From Bacillus chungangensis (lineage in GTDB: Bacteria; Bacillota; Bacilli; Bacillales; Bacillaceae_C): a stretch of 64,000 nt of DNA. Under the pieces are notes generated by a model. It was not told where the DNA came from and ran no database searches. It saw nothing but the letters and a program-made list of their open reading frames with translations. This document shows, piece by piece, positions 50,355 to 59,487 of the stretch (positions are counted from its first letter, which is position 1; every line of letters starts with the position of its first letter). The translations under genes and the position numbers were made by a program. Where the stretch lies: the NCBI RefSeq assembly GCF_030812995.1, contig NZ_JAUSTT010000005.1, positions 124,001 through 188,000 on the forward strand. Direction: 5' to 3'.

Positions 50355-51806
50355 TCATTTTATGCCCATGGAAACGTATTTCATTTCAACAAATTCAATG
50401 ATGCCCTCTCTTCCACCTTCTTTCCCTTGACCCGATTGCTTTATACCACCAAAAGGCGCTTCTGCAGCAGCTGGGAAAACATCATTGATGCCGATGATCC
50501 CATACTCTAGCTTCTCCATCACTCGCAGTGCCCGATGGATATTTTCCGTGAACAAATATGCTGCTAAACCATACTGTGTATCATTGGCCTTTGCAATTGC
50601 TTCAGCCTCTTGATCAAACGTTTGAATAGGCAGTAATGGTCCAAACGTTTCTTCAGACATCACTTTCATCTCATCCGTTACATTTGAAATGACAGTCGGT
50701 TCGAAAAAGTGGCCCTGGAGTTCGCCATTCCAAGCTTTTCCCCCATATTCCAGTATCGCTCCCTTGCTTAGCGCATCGTCCACCTGCTCTTTCACTTTAC
50801 GAACTGCATGCTCATCAATAAGCGGCCCGATTTCCACCTGTTCTTCTAATCCATTTCCAAGCTTCATTAATTTTAGCTGCTTGATTAATTTTTCCCTAAA
50901 GTCTTTTTCAATAGAGTCGTGAACATAAATGCGATTAGCGCAAATACACGTCTGGCCGCAATTTCTAAATTTACTTAACAGCGACATCTTTACAGCTAAA
51001 TCAAGATCAGCATCCGCAAATACAATAATCGGTGCATGCCCACCCAGTTCAAGAGAAAGCTTTTTCACATTGGCTGCACTGCCTCGCATTAATAATTTGC
51101 CAACTGCGGTTGAACCAGTAAAGGTAATAAGCCGAACATCCTCATTCTCCATAAACGCATCGCCGATAGCCGCTGCGTCCCCTGTTACTAGATTAAGAAC
51201 GCCTTTTGGAAAGCCTGCATCTTCAAACACTTTTACAATTGCGATCGCCGTTAACGGTGTTTGACTTGCTGGCTTTAGTACAACGGTGCAGCCAGCTGCC
51301 AATGCAGGGCCAAGTTTACGTGTAATCATCGAAGCTGGGAAATTCCAAGGAGTAATCGCTGCGATGACACCGATTGGCTGTGGAATAACAAAAAAGCGCT
51401 TATGTGGATGAGAGGAAGGAATCGTTTCCCCGTATAAACGATTCGCTTCCTCCGCATACCATAATAAGTAGCTCGCTGCCGATTCGATTTCCCCTCGCGC
51501 TTCAGCAAGTGGTTTGCCTTGTTCTGTCGTTAGGATCGTGGCGATTGCTTCTTTCCTTTCTAACATCGTGTGATATGCTTTATATAATAGGGTCGATCGT
51601 TCTCTAGCAGTCTTCGCTGACCATAATGGAAATGCAGCCTTTGCTGCCTCGACGGCTTCGTTCGCTTCCGTTTTGCCGCCATATGAAAATGCCTTGATTT
51701 TTTCCATTGTTGATGGATTATAGACATCTTTTATGTTGCCTGAAGCTGCTGCTTGCCACTCGCCATTGATAAAAATACTGTTCACTAGACGGCCATCTAA
51801 TTCCAT
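50355..51806 (-). CDS. gabD: Succinate/glutarate-semialdehyde dehydrogenase
   Basis: 483-residue aldehyde dehydrogenase of the GabD group: catalytic Glu in LELGGHAP, Cys in NCGQTCICANR, and PFGGIKQSGQGKEGG near the end. It oxidises succinic or glutaric semialdehyde. AGGAAGGAG precedes the ATG; it follows the aminotransferase by 14 bp, forming a GabT/GabD- or DavT/DavD-type pair. It could also clear succinic semialdehyde made by the hpa pathway 15 kb away. Exact chain-length preference cannot be seen. Confidence 0.88.
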   Translation of the reverse strand: MELDGRLVNSIFINGEWQAAASGNIKDVYNPSTMEKIKAFSYGGKTEANEAVEAAKAAFPLWSAKTARERSTLLYKAYHTMLERKEAIATILTTEQGKPLAEARGEIESAASYLLWYAEEANRLYGETIPSSHPHKRFFVIPQPIGVIAAITPWNFPASMITRKLGPALAAGCTVVLKPASQTPLTAIAIVKVFEDAGFPKGVLNLVTGDAAAIGDAFMENEDVRLITFTGSTAVGKLLMRGSAANVKKLSLELGGHAPIIVFADADLDLAVKMSLLSKFRNCGQTCICANRIYVHDSIEKDFREKLIKQLKLMKLGNGLEEQVEIGPLIDEHAVRKVKEQVDDALSKGAILEYGGKAWNGELQGHFFEPTVISNVTDEMKVMSEETFGPLLPIQTFDQEAEAIAKANDTQYGLAAYLFTENIHRALRVMEKLEYGIIGINDVFPAAAEAPFGGIKQSGQGKEGGREGIIEFVEMKYVSMGIK

Positions 51807-51820
51807 GTTGCCACTCCTTC

Positions 51821-53152
51821 CTAATCAACGATTTGTTTTTCTACTTCCAAAATGGATGCTTTTAGAATTTCCAACAATTCAGCCATTTCTTCCTTATTAA
51901 TAATAAGCGGAGGAGCAATAACAAGCGTATCGGCTTCATCAAAAGTGACAACACGTAAAATAAGGCCACGTTTTCGAGCTTCGTCCATGATGTTAGCTGA
52001 CATTTTTTTCGAGAAACGTTCATTTGTTTTTTTATCTTTCACAATCTCCATTGCAGCAATCAGCCCCAATGCTCGCACCTCACCTACTATTTCAAATTCT
52101 TGTTGAAGTGCTTTCATACCTTTATATAATAGATCTCCCATTTCCCGTGCGTTTTCTACTACATTCTCTTGTTCAAATAGACTAATATTTTTCAATCCAA
52201 CTGCACAGGATGTCGGATGGCCGCTGTACGTAAAGCCATGGAGAAAAACACCTTCAGAAAGATCAATTAACTCTTGGTGGATATGCTCTCTAACTACAAC
52301 CGCCCCTAATGGGATGTATCCACTTGTAATGCCTTTCGCTAATAACATCACATCTGGTGTAATGCCCCAATGTTCACAGGCAAACATTTTACCTGTTCGG
52401 CCAAAGCCAGTAATGACTTCATCTACTATAAAGAGAATCTCATATTCGTCACAAATGCGGCGAATTTCCTCCATATATCCTGGAGGCGGGATATTCACGC
52501 CGCCAGCACCTTGAACAGGTTCTGCGATAAAAGCAGCAATCGTATCTGCTCCTTCCTTTTCAATGACAGCACGTACAGATGCAGTTGAAAATGGTTCAAC
52601 ATGAAGGAAATCAGGTGCAAGCGAAGTCGTCATGTTTTGAAAATCAGCTATTCCTGTAGCACTTGTAGAACCAACTGCCACTCCATGGTAGCCTTTCTCT
52701 CGCGAAATAATTTTCCTCTTACTAGGTTTGCCTTTCAGTTTCCAATAATGCCTCACTAACTTGTAAGCGGTATCATTCGATTCCGAACCACCTGAAGTAA
52801 AGAAAACGCCGCTTAAATCTCCCGGTGTTATTTCCGCTACTTTGGCTGCTAGTCTAATGGCTGGTTCGTTGCTAAACGACGAAAAACAGGAAGAAAAGGC
52901 GAGTGTTTCCATTTGTTTTTTCGCTGCTTTTGCCAGTTCTTTGCGCCCGTAGCCAAGATTGACGTTCCATAAGGAAGCCATTCCTTCGATGTATGTCTTC
53001 CCATTTACATCTGTTACATAGACACCTTTCCCTTCCTTAAAAATAATTGCTGGCCCATTTTCTTGTTGTTCTTTTAAAGAAGAAGTTGGGTGAATAAAAT
53101 GTTTGCGATCCAAATCAATTAATTCCTGTGTGTTTCGTTTTGTTTCAATCAT
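51821..53152 (-). CDS. Class III PLP-dependent omega-aminotransferase
   Basis: 443 residues. Class III features: NVNLGYGRKELAKAA, FFTSGGSESNDTAYKL, FIVDEVITGFGRTG (Asp to the PLP nitrogen) and the Schiff-base Lys in LLAKGITSGYIPLG. I use the ATG at 53152 (AGGAGTGA upstream) over the TTG at 53158. With the dehydrogenase and the CoA-transferase/dehydrogenase genes it fits conversion of an omega-amino acid (5-aminovalerate, GABA or similar) to a semialdehyde; the amine donor is not certain. Confidence 0.87.
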   Translation of the reverse strand: MIETKRNTQELIDLDRKHFIHPTSSLKEQQENGPAIIFKEGKGVYVTDVNGKTYIEGMASLWNVNLGYGRKELAKAAKKQMETLAFSSCFSSFSNEPAIRLAAKVAEITPGDLSGVFFTSGGSESNDTAYKLVRHYWKLKGKPSKRKIISREKGYHGVAVGSTSATGIADFQNMTTSLAPDFLHVEPFSTASVRAVIEKEGADTIAAFIAEPVQGAGGVNIPPPGYMEEIRRICDEYEILFIVDEVITGFGRTGKMFACEHWGITPDVMLLAKGITSGYIPLGAVVVREHIHQELIDLSEGVFLHGFTYSGHPTSCAVGLKNISLFEQENVVENAREMGDLLYKGMKALQQEFEIVGEVRALGLIAAMEIVKDKKTNERFSKKMSANIMDEARKRGLILRVVTFDEADTLVIAPPLIINKEEMAELLEILKASILEVEKQIVD

Positions 53153-53164
53153 TATCAATCACTC

Positions 53165-54562
53165 CTAATGTGTTTTCTCTGAATGTTTATGCAGTCTTGC
53201 TGGTGATAATGATGAAAAAATGCTCTTAACAAAAAGCATTAGACCAACTATCCACCATGCAAGAGTGATCATCCATTCATAGGGCCAAATTAATGATGCT
53301 GGCATCCCAGGCATATACATCACAACAAAACCGATGCTTAGTAAAAGTGCAATCCAGCCAATCACCCTCGTCTTTCCTGCTCTGAAGGGGCGATCTAAAT
53401 CAGCTCGTGTTTTTCGCAAAACAATAAAGGACAAAGCGACAAGCAAATAAGCAAAAACAATTGCTAATCCTCCTGCATTGACAAACCAAGCAAGTGCAGG
53501 TCTACCTAGCAATGGACTTAACGCTGAAAGCAGGCCGACAGTCAAAATGGCATTTCCAGGTGTCTTGTATGTTGGATGAATGCGGCCAAACCATTGCGGC
53601 AGCATGCCGTCCTTAGCCATTGCATAGATAATTCTGCTAGAACCAATCATAAATGCATTCCAACTTGTTAAAATTCCTGCTACACCACCGAATATTAAGA
53701 CTTTTGCAAAAAATGGCGAGCCGAAAACTGCCCCCATTGCATCGGCTGTTGCCAAATTAGCTGTTAACAGAAATGGCGGAGGAAGAGAGAGAGAAACGCC
53801 TAAAATAATCAACATATACCAGATCACAGCCAAGGCAACTGATACTAGGAGAATCTTGCCAATCATCTTCATCGGTATATTCATTTCCTCAGCTACTTGC
53901 GGTATCACATCAAAACCAACAAACATAAATGGCGTCATAATCATGACCCCCATTAAACCAGCTGCCCCTCCTATAAACAGTGGATTCATATGCTGAACGT
54001 CTCCGCCAACCGCCGCGCCAAATATAAGCATCAAGCCTACTAAAGCTAAAATAACAGTAAGAACGATTTGTAAAACAGCAGCTTGCTTTACCCCTATCCA
54101 ATTAATAAAGGTGACAAGAACCGCTCCAATCACGCCTACTGCTGCCCACGATGCATATACATCCCAGCCTGCGATCGTCCACATGTAGCCAACTTGATAA
54201 TGGGGAAAAATATATTCAATAACAGTCGGAAGTGCAACTGCTTCAAACGCTGAAACAGAAATATACCCAAACAATAGCGCCCAAGAAACAAAAAAGGCTG
54301 CTCTTCGTCCAAGTCCTTCTTTGACGAAGTGATGAGCACCTCCAGCTTTCGGCAGCGCAGTCGTTAATTCTGCATATGTTAGCCCTACAAATATGACAAG
54401 AATGCCTCCAGCAACAAATGCAAACATCGCCCCAATCGAACCAGCTTTTAATATCCAATCCCCTGAAAGTACAACCCAGCCCCAGCCAATCATTGCACCA
54501 AATGCTAAGACAAGTACGTCTACTCTTGATAAAACTTTATTTAGATTTTGTGATGGTGACAT
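53165..54562 (-). CDS. APC-family amino acid/amine permease
   Basis: 465 residues with about 12 TM helices; the first helix has FGAMIGWGWVVLSGDWI, the APC substrate-binding GxG-type motif in IGWGW form. The start is the ATG at 54562 with AGGAGAAT upstream; the frame extends to 54661 but those 33 residues are not family-like. It lies between acyl-CoA dehydrogenase (135 bp upstream) and aminotransferase (12 bp downstream), so it probably imports the amino substrate of the operon. Confidence 0.87.
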   Translation of the reverse strand: MSPSQNLNKVLSRVDVLVLAFGAMIGWGWVVLSGDWILKAGSIGAMFAFVAGGILVIFVGLTYAELTTALPKAGGAHHFVKEGLGRRAAFFVSWALLFGYISVSAFEAVALPTVIEYIFPHYQVGYMWTIAGWDVYASWAAVGVIGAVLVTFINWIGVKQAAVLQIVLTVILALVGLMLIFGAAVGGDVQHMNPLFIGGAAGLMGVMIMTPFMFVGFDVIPQVAEEMNIPMKMIGKILLVSVALAVIWYMLIILGVSLSLPPPFLLTANLATADAMGAVFGSPFFAKVLIFGGVAGILTSWNAFMIGSSRIIYAMAKDGMLPQWFGRIHPTYKTPGNAILTVGLLSALSPLLGRPALAWFVNAGGLAIVFAYLLVALSFIVLRKTRADLDRPFRAGKTRVIGWIALLLSIGFVVMYMPGMPASLIWPYEWMITLAWWIVGLMLFVKSIFSSLSPARLHKHSEKTH

Positions 54563-54697
54563 TACATTCTCCTTTTCTCTTAAAATGAGAGGAATCAGAT
54601 AGGGGGCTTTCCCTACCTGATTGTACATAGATTGGTATCTCCTTGCTGAATGCTGCTTCATTTTCTTTAATTTGCTCTGTCACAGCGGAATCTATCA

Positions 54698-55912
54698 TCA
54701 CTGTGGAACAACTGACTCCATTTCAAATGGCCATGCAGGCAGCATCTGATTGAGCTGCTTGTCAGCACGATATCCAAGCACATATTCCGCTTGCATGACC
54801 TTATGAATTTCCCGAGTGCCTTCATAAATAACAGGTGCTTTCGAATTGCGCAAATAACGAGCAACTGGATACTCATCGGAATACCCATAAGCTCCATGGA
54901 TTTGCACAGCATCGTCAGCGGCTTTGTTGGCAAAGTCACAAGCCTGCCATTTTGCTAACGACGTTTCTCGTGTATTTCGCTTCCCTTTATTTTTAAGTTC
55001 TCCTGCTTTATATACGAGGAGTCTGCTCATTTGCAAGCCAGCTTCCATGTTTGCGATCATTTGCTGGACAAGCTGATGCCTCCCAATCTCTTTGCCAAAA
55101 GTTTGCCGCTCGTGGCAATATTTCACACTTGCCTCTAACGAAGCCATAATTAAACCACATGCACCAGCCGCCACTGTAAAACGGCCATTATCAAGTGCAG
55201 ACATCGCAATTTTAAAGCCTTCTCCTTCTTCGCCAAGTAAATTCTCTTTCGGTATTTTCATATGATCAAAGAAAATCTCACCGGTATTTCCAGCACGGAT
55301 CCCAAACTTGCCTTTTATCGCTTTAGAAGAAAATCCCGGCATTGTTCTTTCAACGATAAATGCTGAAATACCATGATGCTTTTTGCTTTTATCTGTATAG
55401 GCAAACACAATGAAGTGGTCAGCAACGTCACATAAGGAAATCCACGTTTTTTGACCGTTTAATACATAATGGTCACCATTTTTAACAGCAGTTGATGCTA
55501 AAGCGGCAACATCTGAACCAGCTCCTGGCTCTGTCAGTCCAAAGGCGCCGATCTTTTCTCCTTTTGCTTGCGGTGCCAGGTATTTTTGCTTCTGCTCTTC
55601 AGACCCCCATTGCAGCAGCGTCATGCTATTCAACCCAGTGTGAACAGAAACTGCTGTTCTGAATGCTGTATCTCCCCTCTCAAGCTCCTCGCAGACAATT
55701 GCCAGCGAATTATAATCCATCCCACTGCCGCCATAAGCTTCTGGTATACAGACGCCCATTAACCCAAGATCAGCTAACCGCTTCATAATGGCAGGTTCAA
55801 AATGGCCTTTCGAATCCCACTCGCTAATGTAAGGCATTATTTCCTTATCAACAAAGCTTCTTACTGTATTCCGCAGTAATACTTGCTCCTCTGAAAGATC
55901 AAAATTCATCAT
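54698..55912 (-). CDS. Acyl-CoA dehydrogenase, glutaryl-CoA dehydrogenase-like
   Basis: 404 residues, FAD-dependent. Standard ACAD signatures: GAFGLTEPGAGSD, the QVHG-like AVQIHGAYGYSDEYPV and catalytic Glu in IYEGTREIH. The segment DTAFRTAVSVHT resembles the glutaryl-CoA dehydrogenase motif YRSAMSVQ, whose Arg binds the substrate's free carboxylate; most monoacyl enzymes lack it. AGGAGTGG precedes the ATG. With the CoA-transferase 12 bp upstream this suggests activation and oxidation of glutarate or another dicarboxylate. Strong as ACAD, moderate as to substrate. Confidence 0.87.
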   Translation of the reverse strand: MMNFDLSEEQVLLRNTVRSFVDKEIMPYISEWDSKGHFEPAIMKRLADLGLMGVCIPEAYGGSGMDYNSLAIVCEELERGDTAFRTAVSVHTGLNSMTLLQWGSEEQKQKYLAPQAKGEKIGAFGLTEPGAGSDVAALASTAVKNGDHYVLNGQKTWISLCDVADHFIVFAYTDKSKKHHGISAFIVERTMPGFSSKAIKGKFGIRAGNTGEIFFDHMKIPKENLLGEEGEGFKIAMSALDNGRFTVAAGACGLIMASLEASVKYCHERQTFGKEIGRHQLVQQMIANMEAGLQMSRLLVYKAGELKNKGKRNTRETSLAKWQACDFANKAADDAVQIHGAYGYSDEYPVARYLRNSKAPVIYEGTREIHKVMQAEYVLGYRADKQLNQMLPAWPFEMESVVPQ

Positions 55913-55924
55913 GTAACACCACTC

Positions 55925-57184
55925 CTATATCGTTTGATTTGCTTGTAAACTCTTTATTTCCTGTTCGGTATACCCCAACTTGCTTAACAAAGACGCTGTA
56001 TGCTCCCCAGGAGAAGGCGGATGATGCCTTACCTGTACGGGATTTTTTGATAGTTTCAATGGACTTCCAACTAGTTTGATTTCTCCAGCAACAGGATGCT
56101 CGCTTGTGACAACCATTTCCCTTGCTTGCACTTGCGGGTCTTGAAATAATTGCTGCAAATTGTTTATCGGACCGCAAGGAATGCCGTGCTGATGGCACAA
56201 CTGCTGCCAATCTGCGGTTGCTTTTTGCGCCAGCACTTCCTGTAGAATTGGAATCAATAATTGGCGGTTTGCAACCCGACTTGCATTCGTTTGAAACCGT
56301 GGATCACTTGCCAGCTCCTCTTTGCCGATAAGTGAACAAAAGACGGCAAATTGCCGATCATTTCCGATTGCAATGACCATTTCACCATCTGCGGTCGAAA
56401 ACATTTGGTACGGAACGATATTTGCATGGGTATTTCCAAGTCTTTGTGGAATCTTGCCTGACATCAAATAATTGCTGGCAATATTCACTAATGCGCTAAT
56501 CCCTGCATCAAAAAGTGAAATATCTACTGATTGGCCAACACCAGATTGTTCTTTTTCTAGTAAAGCTGCCTGAATGCCAATACATGCATACAAACCTGTT
56601 AAAATATCGGTGATGGCAACGCCTACTTTCTGCGGCCCAGATTCATCCGTACCTGTAATACTCATTAATCCGCTCATCGCCTGAATAATATAGTCATATC
56701 CAGGCAAATCTTTGTAAGGGCCACTTTCACCAAAACCTGTAATCGAGCAATAAACAATACCAGGATTAACCTCTTTTAATACTTCGTAGCCGAGACCAAG
56801 CCGTTCCATTGTACCGACTTTAAAATTATTGACGACCACATCGCTTTCTCGAACCAACTTTTTAATAATACGAATGCCTTCATCGGTTTTTAAGTTAACG
56901 GTAATACTCTTTTTATTGCGATTTGCACATAAATAATAAGCACTAACACCTTCTTTAAATGGCGGCCCCCACGTTCGGGTATCATCACTGCCGCCCGGAG
57001 CTTCTACCTTTATAATGTCAGCCCCTAAATCCCCTAGAATCATCGTACAAAGAGGCCCAGCCAATACCCTTGATAAATCTAATACTCTCACTCCTTCTAA
57101 TGCTCCTAACAGCTCTCTTCCCTCCCCATTCGTAATCCAGCGCCCGTGCCAGCTCGGGATTTGACACACATTAAGAAACCACAA
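55925..57184 (-). CDS. Family III (CaiB/BaiF) CoA-transferase
   Basis: Up to 419 residues. Family III features: LEGVRVLDLSRVLAGPLCTMILGD near the start, IIKVEAPGG, and the nucleophile Asp in GYDYIIQAMSGLMS. It moves CoA from a donor such as succinyl-CoA to an acid; in glutarate catabolism a homologue makes glutaryl-CoA. The start is unresolved: the frame opens at TTG 57184 with a poor site, while the family's usual start would be near 57112, where GGGGAGGG precedes a CTG codon and no ATG/GTG/TTG. First gene of a five-gene unit. Confidence 0.87.
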   Translation of the reverse strand: MWFLNVCQIPSWHGRWITNGEGRELLGALEGVRVLDLSRVLAGPLCTMILGDLGADIIKVEAPGGSDDTRTWGPPFKEGVSAYYLCANRNKKSITVNLKTDEGIRIIKKLVRESDVVVNNFKVGTMERLGLGYEVLKEVNPGIVYCSITGFGESGPYKDLPGYDYIIQAMSGLMSITGTDESGPQKVGVAITDILTGLYACIGIQAALLEKEQSGVGQSVDISLFDAGISALVNIASNYLMSGKIPQRLGNTHANIVPYQMFSTADGEMVIAIGNDRQFAVFCSLIGKEELASDPRFQTNASRVANRQLLIPILQEVLAQKATADWQQLCHQHGIPCGPINNLQQLFQDPQVQAREMVVTSEHPVAGEIKLVGSPLKLSKNPVQVRHHPPSPGEHTASLLSKLGYTEQEIKSLQANQTI

Positions 57185-57211
57185 GAACCTTGCATGAAGT
57201 GATGAGATAAC

Positions 57212-57274
57212 AAAAAAGCCAGTCCTCTCCCATTAAGCATCTTGAAGATGCTTGCATTGGGTGAAAACTGGCTT
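57212..57274 (-). terminator. Leader terminator upstream of the CoA-transferase operon
   Basis: On the minus strand AAGCCAGT pairs with ACTGGCTT, enclosing a perfect AGCATCTT/AAGATGCT stem, and is followed by TTTTTT. No gene ends here, so it would attenuate the operon. The sensor, if any, would lie in 57275-57390; I recognise no known riboswitch or T-box there. Confidence 0.6.
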
Positions 57275-57399
57275 GTAATCTGCTGGAACAATCCTGGCGT
57301 GAATTGTAAACAGATTTAACAGTTATGACTAATTATTATTAAACTCGTTATCATCATCTCTATGCCGCGTTGTTAAAATAATACTTTAAAATACATGAT

Positions 57400-57414
57400 A
57401 TGAAAGCGCTTTAA
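57400..57414. promoter_or_regulatory. cre-like site (CcpA), copy 1
   Basis: ATGAAAGCGCTTTAA matches the Bacillus cre consensus WTGAAARCGYTTWNN at every defined position. It lies between the divergent CoA-transferase operon and the toxin gene; catabolite control of the operon is plausible. An identical site is in repeat copy 2. Confidence 0.6.
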
Positions 57415-57417
57415 AAT

Positions 57418-57434
57418 GTGTTCAGGCAGAACAC
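57418..57434. promoter_or_regulatory. Inverted repeat next to cre-like site, copy 1
   Basis: GTGTTC, five bases, GAACAC; perfect arms, conserved at 61409-61425 in repeat copy 2. Possible binding site of an unidentified regulator. Confidence 0.4.
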
Positions 57435-57550
57435 AAATTACTTTTTTATGATGATAAGTATAGTGTAGCGAATGATCGGCCGTTTGTAAACTGATTTGTT
57501 TAAAAATTTTGTTTTTTCAATCGGAGAGCTAGTTTTTCGTTCCATTTCTA

Positions 57551-57559
57551 TGCTATCAT
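57551..57559 (+). promoter_or_regulatory. Extended -10 promoter of toxin 1
   Basis: TGCTATCAT is an extended -10 (TGN TATNAT); the other repeat has TGATATTAT at the same place. Predicted start near 57566, giving a leader of about 57 nt. Confidence 0.5.
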
Positions 57560-57622
57560 TAGCTTAATAGAAAGATGCCTCATCGGTGGATCGGCACTCC
57601 CTAAAGAAAGGGGGTGTTTAGT

Positions 57623-57697
57623 ATGACTATATACGAGTCACTCCAACTTATGATTACTTTTACAATGCTCGTCTTAGTCATAAAAGAAAAGAAATAA
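57623..57697 (+). CDS. Holin-like type I toxin, copy 1 (24 aa)
   Basis: A 24-residue hydrophobic peptide opening MTIYESLQLM and ending VLVIKEKK, with one TM helix and a charged tail, matching the Hol_Tox/TxpA-like family of Bacillus type I toxins. The site GGGGGTG upstream can pair with CACTCCC (loop TAAAGAAA), so the mRNA hides its own ribosome site, as in known type I toxins. Convergent antisense transcription covers its 3' end. Expected to damage membranes when unrepressed. Confidence 0.75.
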   Translation: MTIYESLQLMITFTMLVLVIKEKK

Positions 57698-57834
57698 TCC
57701 ACCCTTGAGGTCATGACTCAATTTGGGTGGATTTTTAATCCCCAATTAGGTCGATCCCCTTTGAAGGGAACTTTCTATTGCATGGCTGCTAATGCGACAA
57801 CATTGGCAGCCTTTTTTAGTATATTCATTCTTGT
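57690..57834 (-). ncRNA. Predicted antisense antitoxin RNA, copy 1
   Basis: On the minus strand TTGAAA (57865-57870), 18-bp spacer, TATAAT (57841-57846) predicts a start near 57834. The RNA would run through the toxin mRNA terminator (GGCTGC/GCAGCC stem then TTTTTT, 57783-57818) and end at the AATCCACCC/GGGTGGATT hairpin (57695-57735), which has a T-rich tail in this direction too. About 145 nt of overlap with the toxin 3' end, as in txpA/ratA. Prediction only. Confidence 0.6.
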
Positions 57835-57883
57835 ATCTTTATTATACACGAAATGAGCAAATTTTTTCAACTGATGTGAGAAC

Positions 57884-58475
57884 GCTGCTCCTAAAGCTAT
57901 ATACGGAGCATAAATGACAAGAAATACATTCTTCTATCCTTTGTAAACTGCTTCACTATAATTTCCCATCTTCGTTAGTCAGGAAAAGCATATAGTTTCT
58001 TGTTCTACTTTCCTCATTCTATCTAGTCGTATTACATAACACCTTCTTGAAAATAGGGCATTGAAATTAAATTAGCGTGGTGAAGTAAGGCTAAGATGCT
58101 TCCCAATAAATCTTGTTTTAAATAGTAAATGTTTAACAATAAAATGTAATTGACAGCTTTTCCTCAGAGAGGATTTGTCCAAATCAAGTTGTCATAAACG
58201 TACTTCTAACTATCTCCTAGTGAGAAGACATTTATATTTTGAATCTTATATAAAAGACAGACACTCTTGTAAAGTTATATGTTCTTCTTAGCCCTAAAAT
58301 ACTATTTTCAATTTATTTCGTTATATTTTATGGTGTTAGTTCGTTATATACTAATGAAGGCATCTTATCAGCAAATAGAAAGTGTAGCAGGAGGTGATCA
58401 TATTTAAACTCTAATTGTGATACATGTTAGTAGTTGTTATTGTTTATTCCCAAAAACTTAAAGGAGGAACAAATA
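57884..58475. other. Gene-free AT-rich stretch
   Basis: No open frame with a ribosome site, no recognised RNA and no repeat of other parts of the window was found here. Confidence 0.5.
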
Positions 58476-59169
58476 ATGAAAAAAAGTCTTTTCATTTGTA
58501 TTATCAGTTACTTTGTTAATGACTATGTCTGCTGCGACGGTATTTGCTCAACCTGAAGATCAGGGGAAGTATTTAGCTAGAGTTTTAGTTGAGAGTGAGG
58601 ACGCAACTGCTGTATGGAAAGAATTATCTGATACAGAGAGAAAAAGTGTTCAAGATTTTGCCAGTCAGGCTACGCAAATTATTCAACATTTGGAGCAAGA
58701 GGCATTAAGTAACGATGAGCTGGTTGGAAAGATTGCTGTACTTCCTAATGATTTAGCACTAGCTCTAAAAGTTTCTCTTATTCAAGTAGATACAGTAGTT
58801 GGAGATTTTGTTCAAGATGATGTCTCTACTGCAGGTCAAAGCTATAGAATTGGGAAATTTATTGCTGGGGCAGGAGTTTTGGGTAATGAACTATACAGAT
58901 TAGAGCATGACATTTACTGGACAAGTGATGGTAGATACTTAACAGCCGCAAATAGAACTTATCATCAATCAGTATATGGTGTAGGTTGGGAATTTAAAGG
59001 TTTAACTAAAGATAATCAAAGGGGCGGTAAAAATTATAATTTTTATGAATCAGATGTTCAAGGACATTTTAGATTAGCTATTATTGGCCAAGATTTTCAG
59101 AATCTTTACCCTAGAATCTGGCTTAAAGCCTGGTATGATGGAGATTCAGAATATAAATTATCGCCTTAA
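58476..59169 (+). pseudogene. Secreted protein, frameshifted in a start-proximal poly-A tract
   Basis: AAAGGAGG is followed by ATG and seven A residues. In that frame translation stops early. With six A residues the frame would read MKKVFSFVLSVTLLMTMS and AATVFAQP, a perfect signal peptide continuing into the open frame that ends at 59169. The mature part (about 205 residues) has a helical N-terminal region and a C-terminal beta-rich region (YRIGKFIAGAGVLGNELYRL, YHQSVYGVGWEF). I recognise no family. One extra A in the tract means a broken gene, slippage-based phase variation or a sequencing error. An internal TTG at 58513 is a poor alternative. Confidence 0.75.
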
Positions 59170-59259
59170 TAAATTTCATAATAACTTTTTTTCGTCCCGA
59201 ACATATTAATAGTAGTGGTGACTTAAGTTTTTCGTTCGTAGACGAAAGGAGATAAAAAC

Positions 59260-59478
59260 ATGGTGTTAATATTTTTATTAGTTGGTATTACAAGTATTGC
59301 ATTGATCATAAAAGGAAATTCTAAGCTTAAAAAATCAATTGGATATGGTTTACTAGGTACCTTCATTATCGCTAGTGTAATACTTGGTTTAAATGTAGCG
59401 ACTTCAATAAAGATTGGTCCTAATGAACAAATTTCAGATGATACTAATCACCAAGAATTGCATAAAACAAATCCATAA
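59260..59478 (+). CDS. Small membrane protein, unknown function
   Basis: 72 residues with two TM helices (about 2-17 and 28-48) and a hydrophilic tail (NEQISDDTNHQELHKTN). GAAAGGAGAT precedes the ATG at good spacing. About 90 bp after the secreted-protein gene and before a terminator at 59488, so the two may form a transcription unit. A pairing of secreted effector and small membrane partner is possible, but nothing in the sequence proves it. Confidence 0.6.
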   Translation: MVLIFLLVGITSIALIIKGNSKLKKSIGYGLLGTFIIASVILGLNVATSIKIGPNEQISDDTNHQELHKTNP

Positions 59479-59487
59479 AGCTTGATT

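Larger units (their letters stand above)
57391..57883 (+). repeat. ~490-bp direct repeat, copy 1 (type I toxin-antitoxin cassette)
   Basis: Nearly the same sequence occurs at 61381-61881 in the same orientation. The repeat carries a cre-like site, an inverted repeat, a toxin promoter, toxin ORF, two hairpins and an antisense promoter. The spacer of about 3.5 kb between copies holds accessory genes and a dead transposase, so recombination could delete it. Confidence 0.82.
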
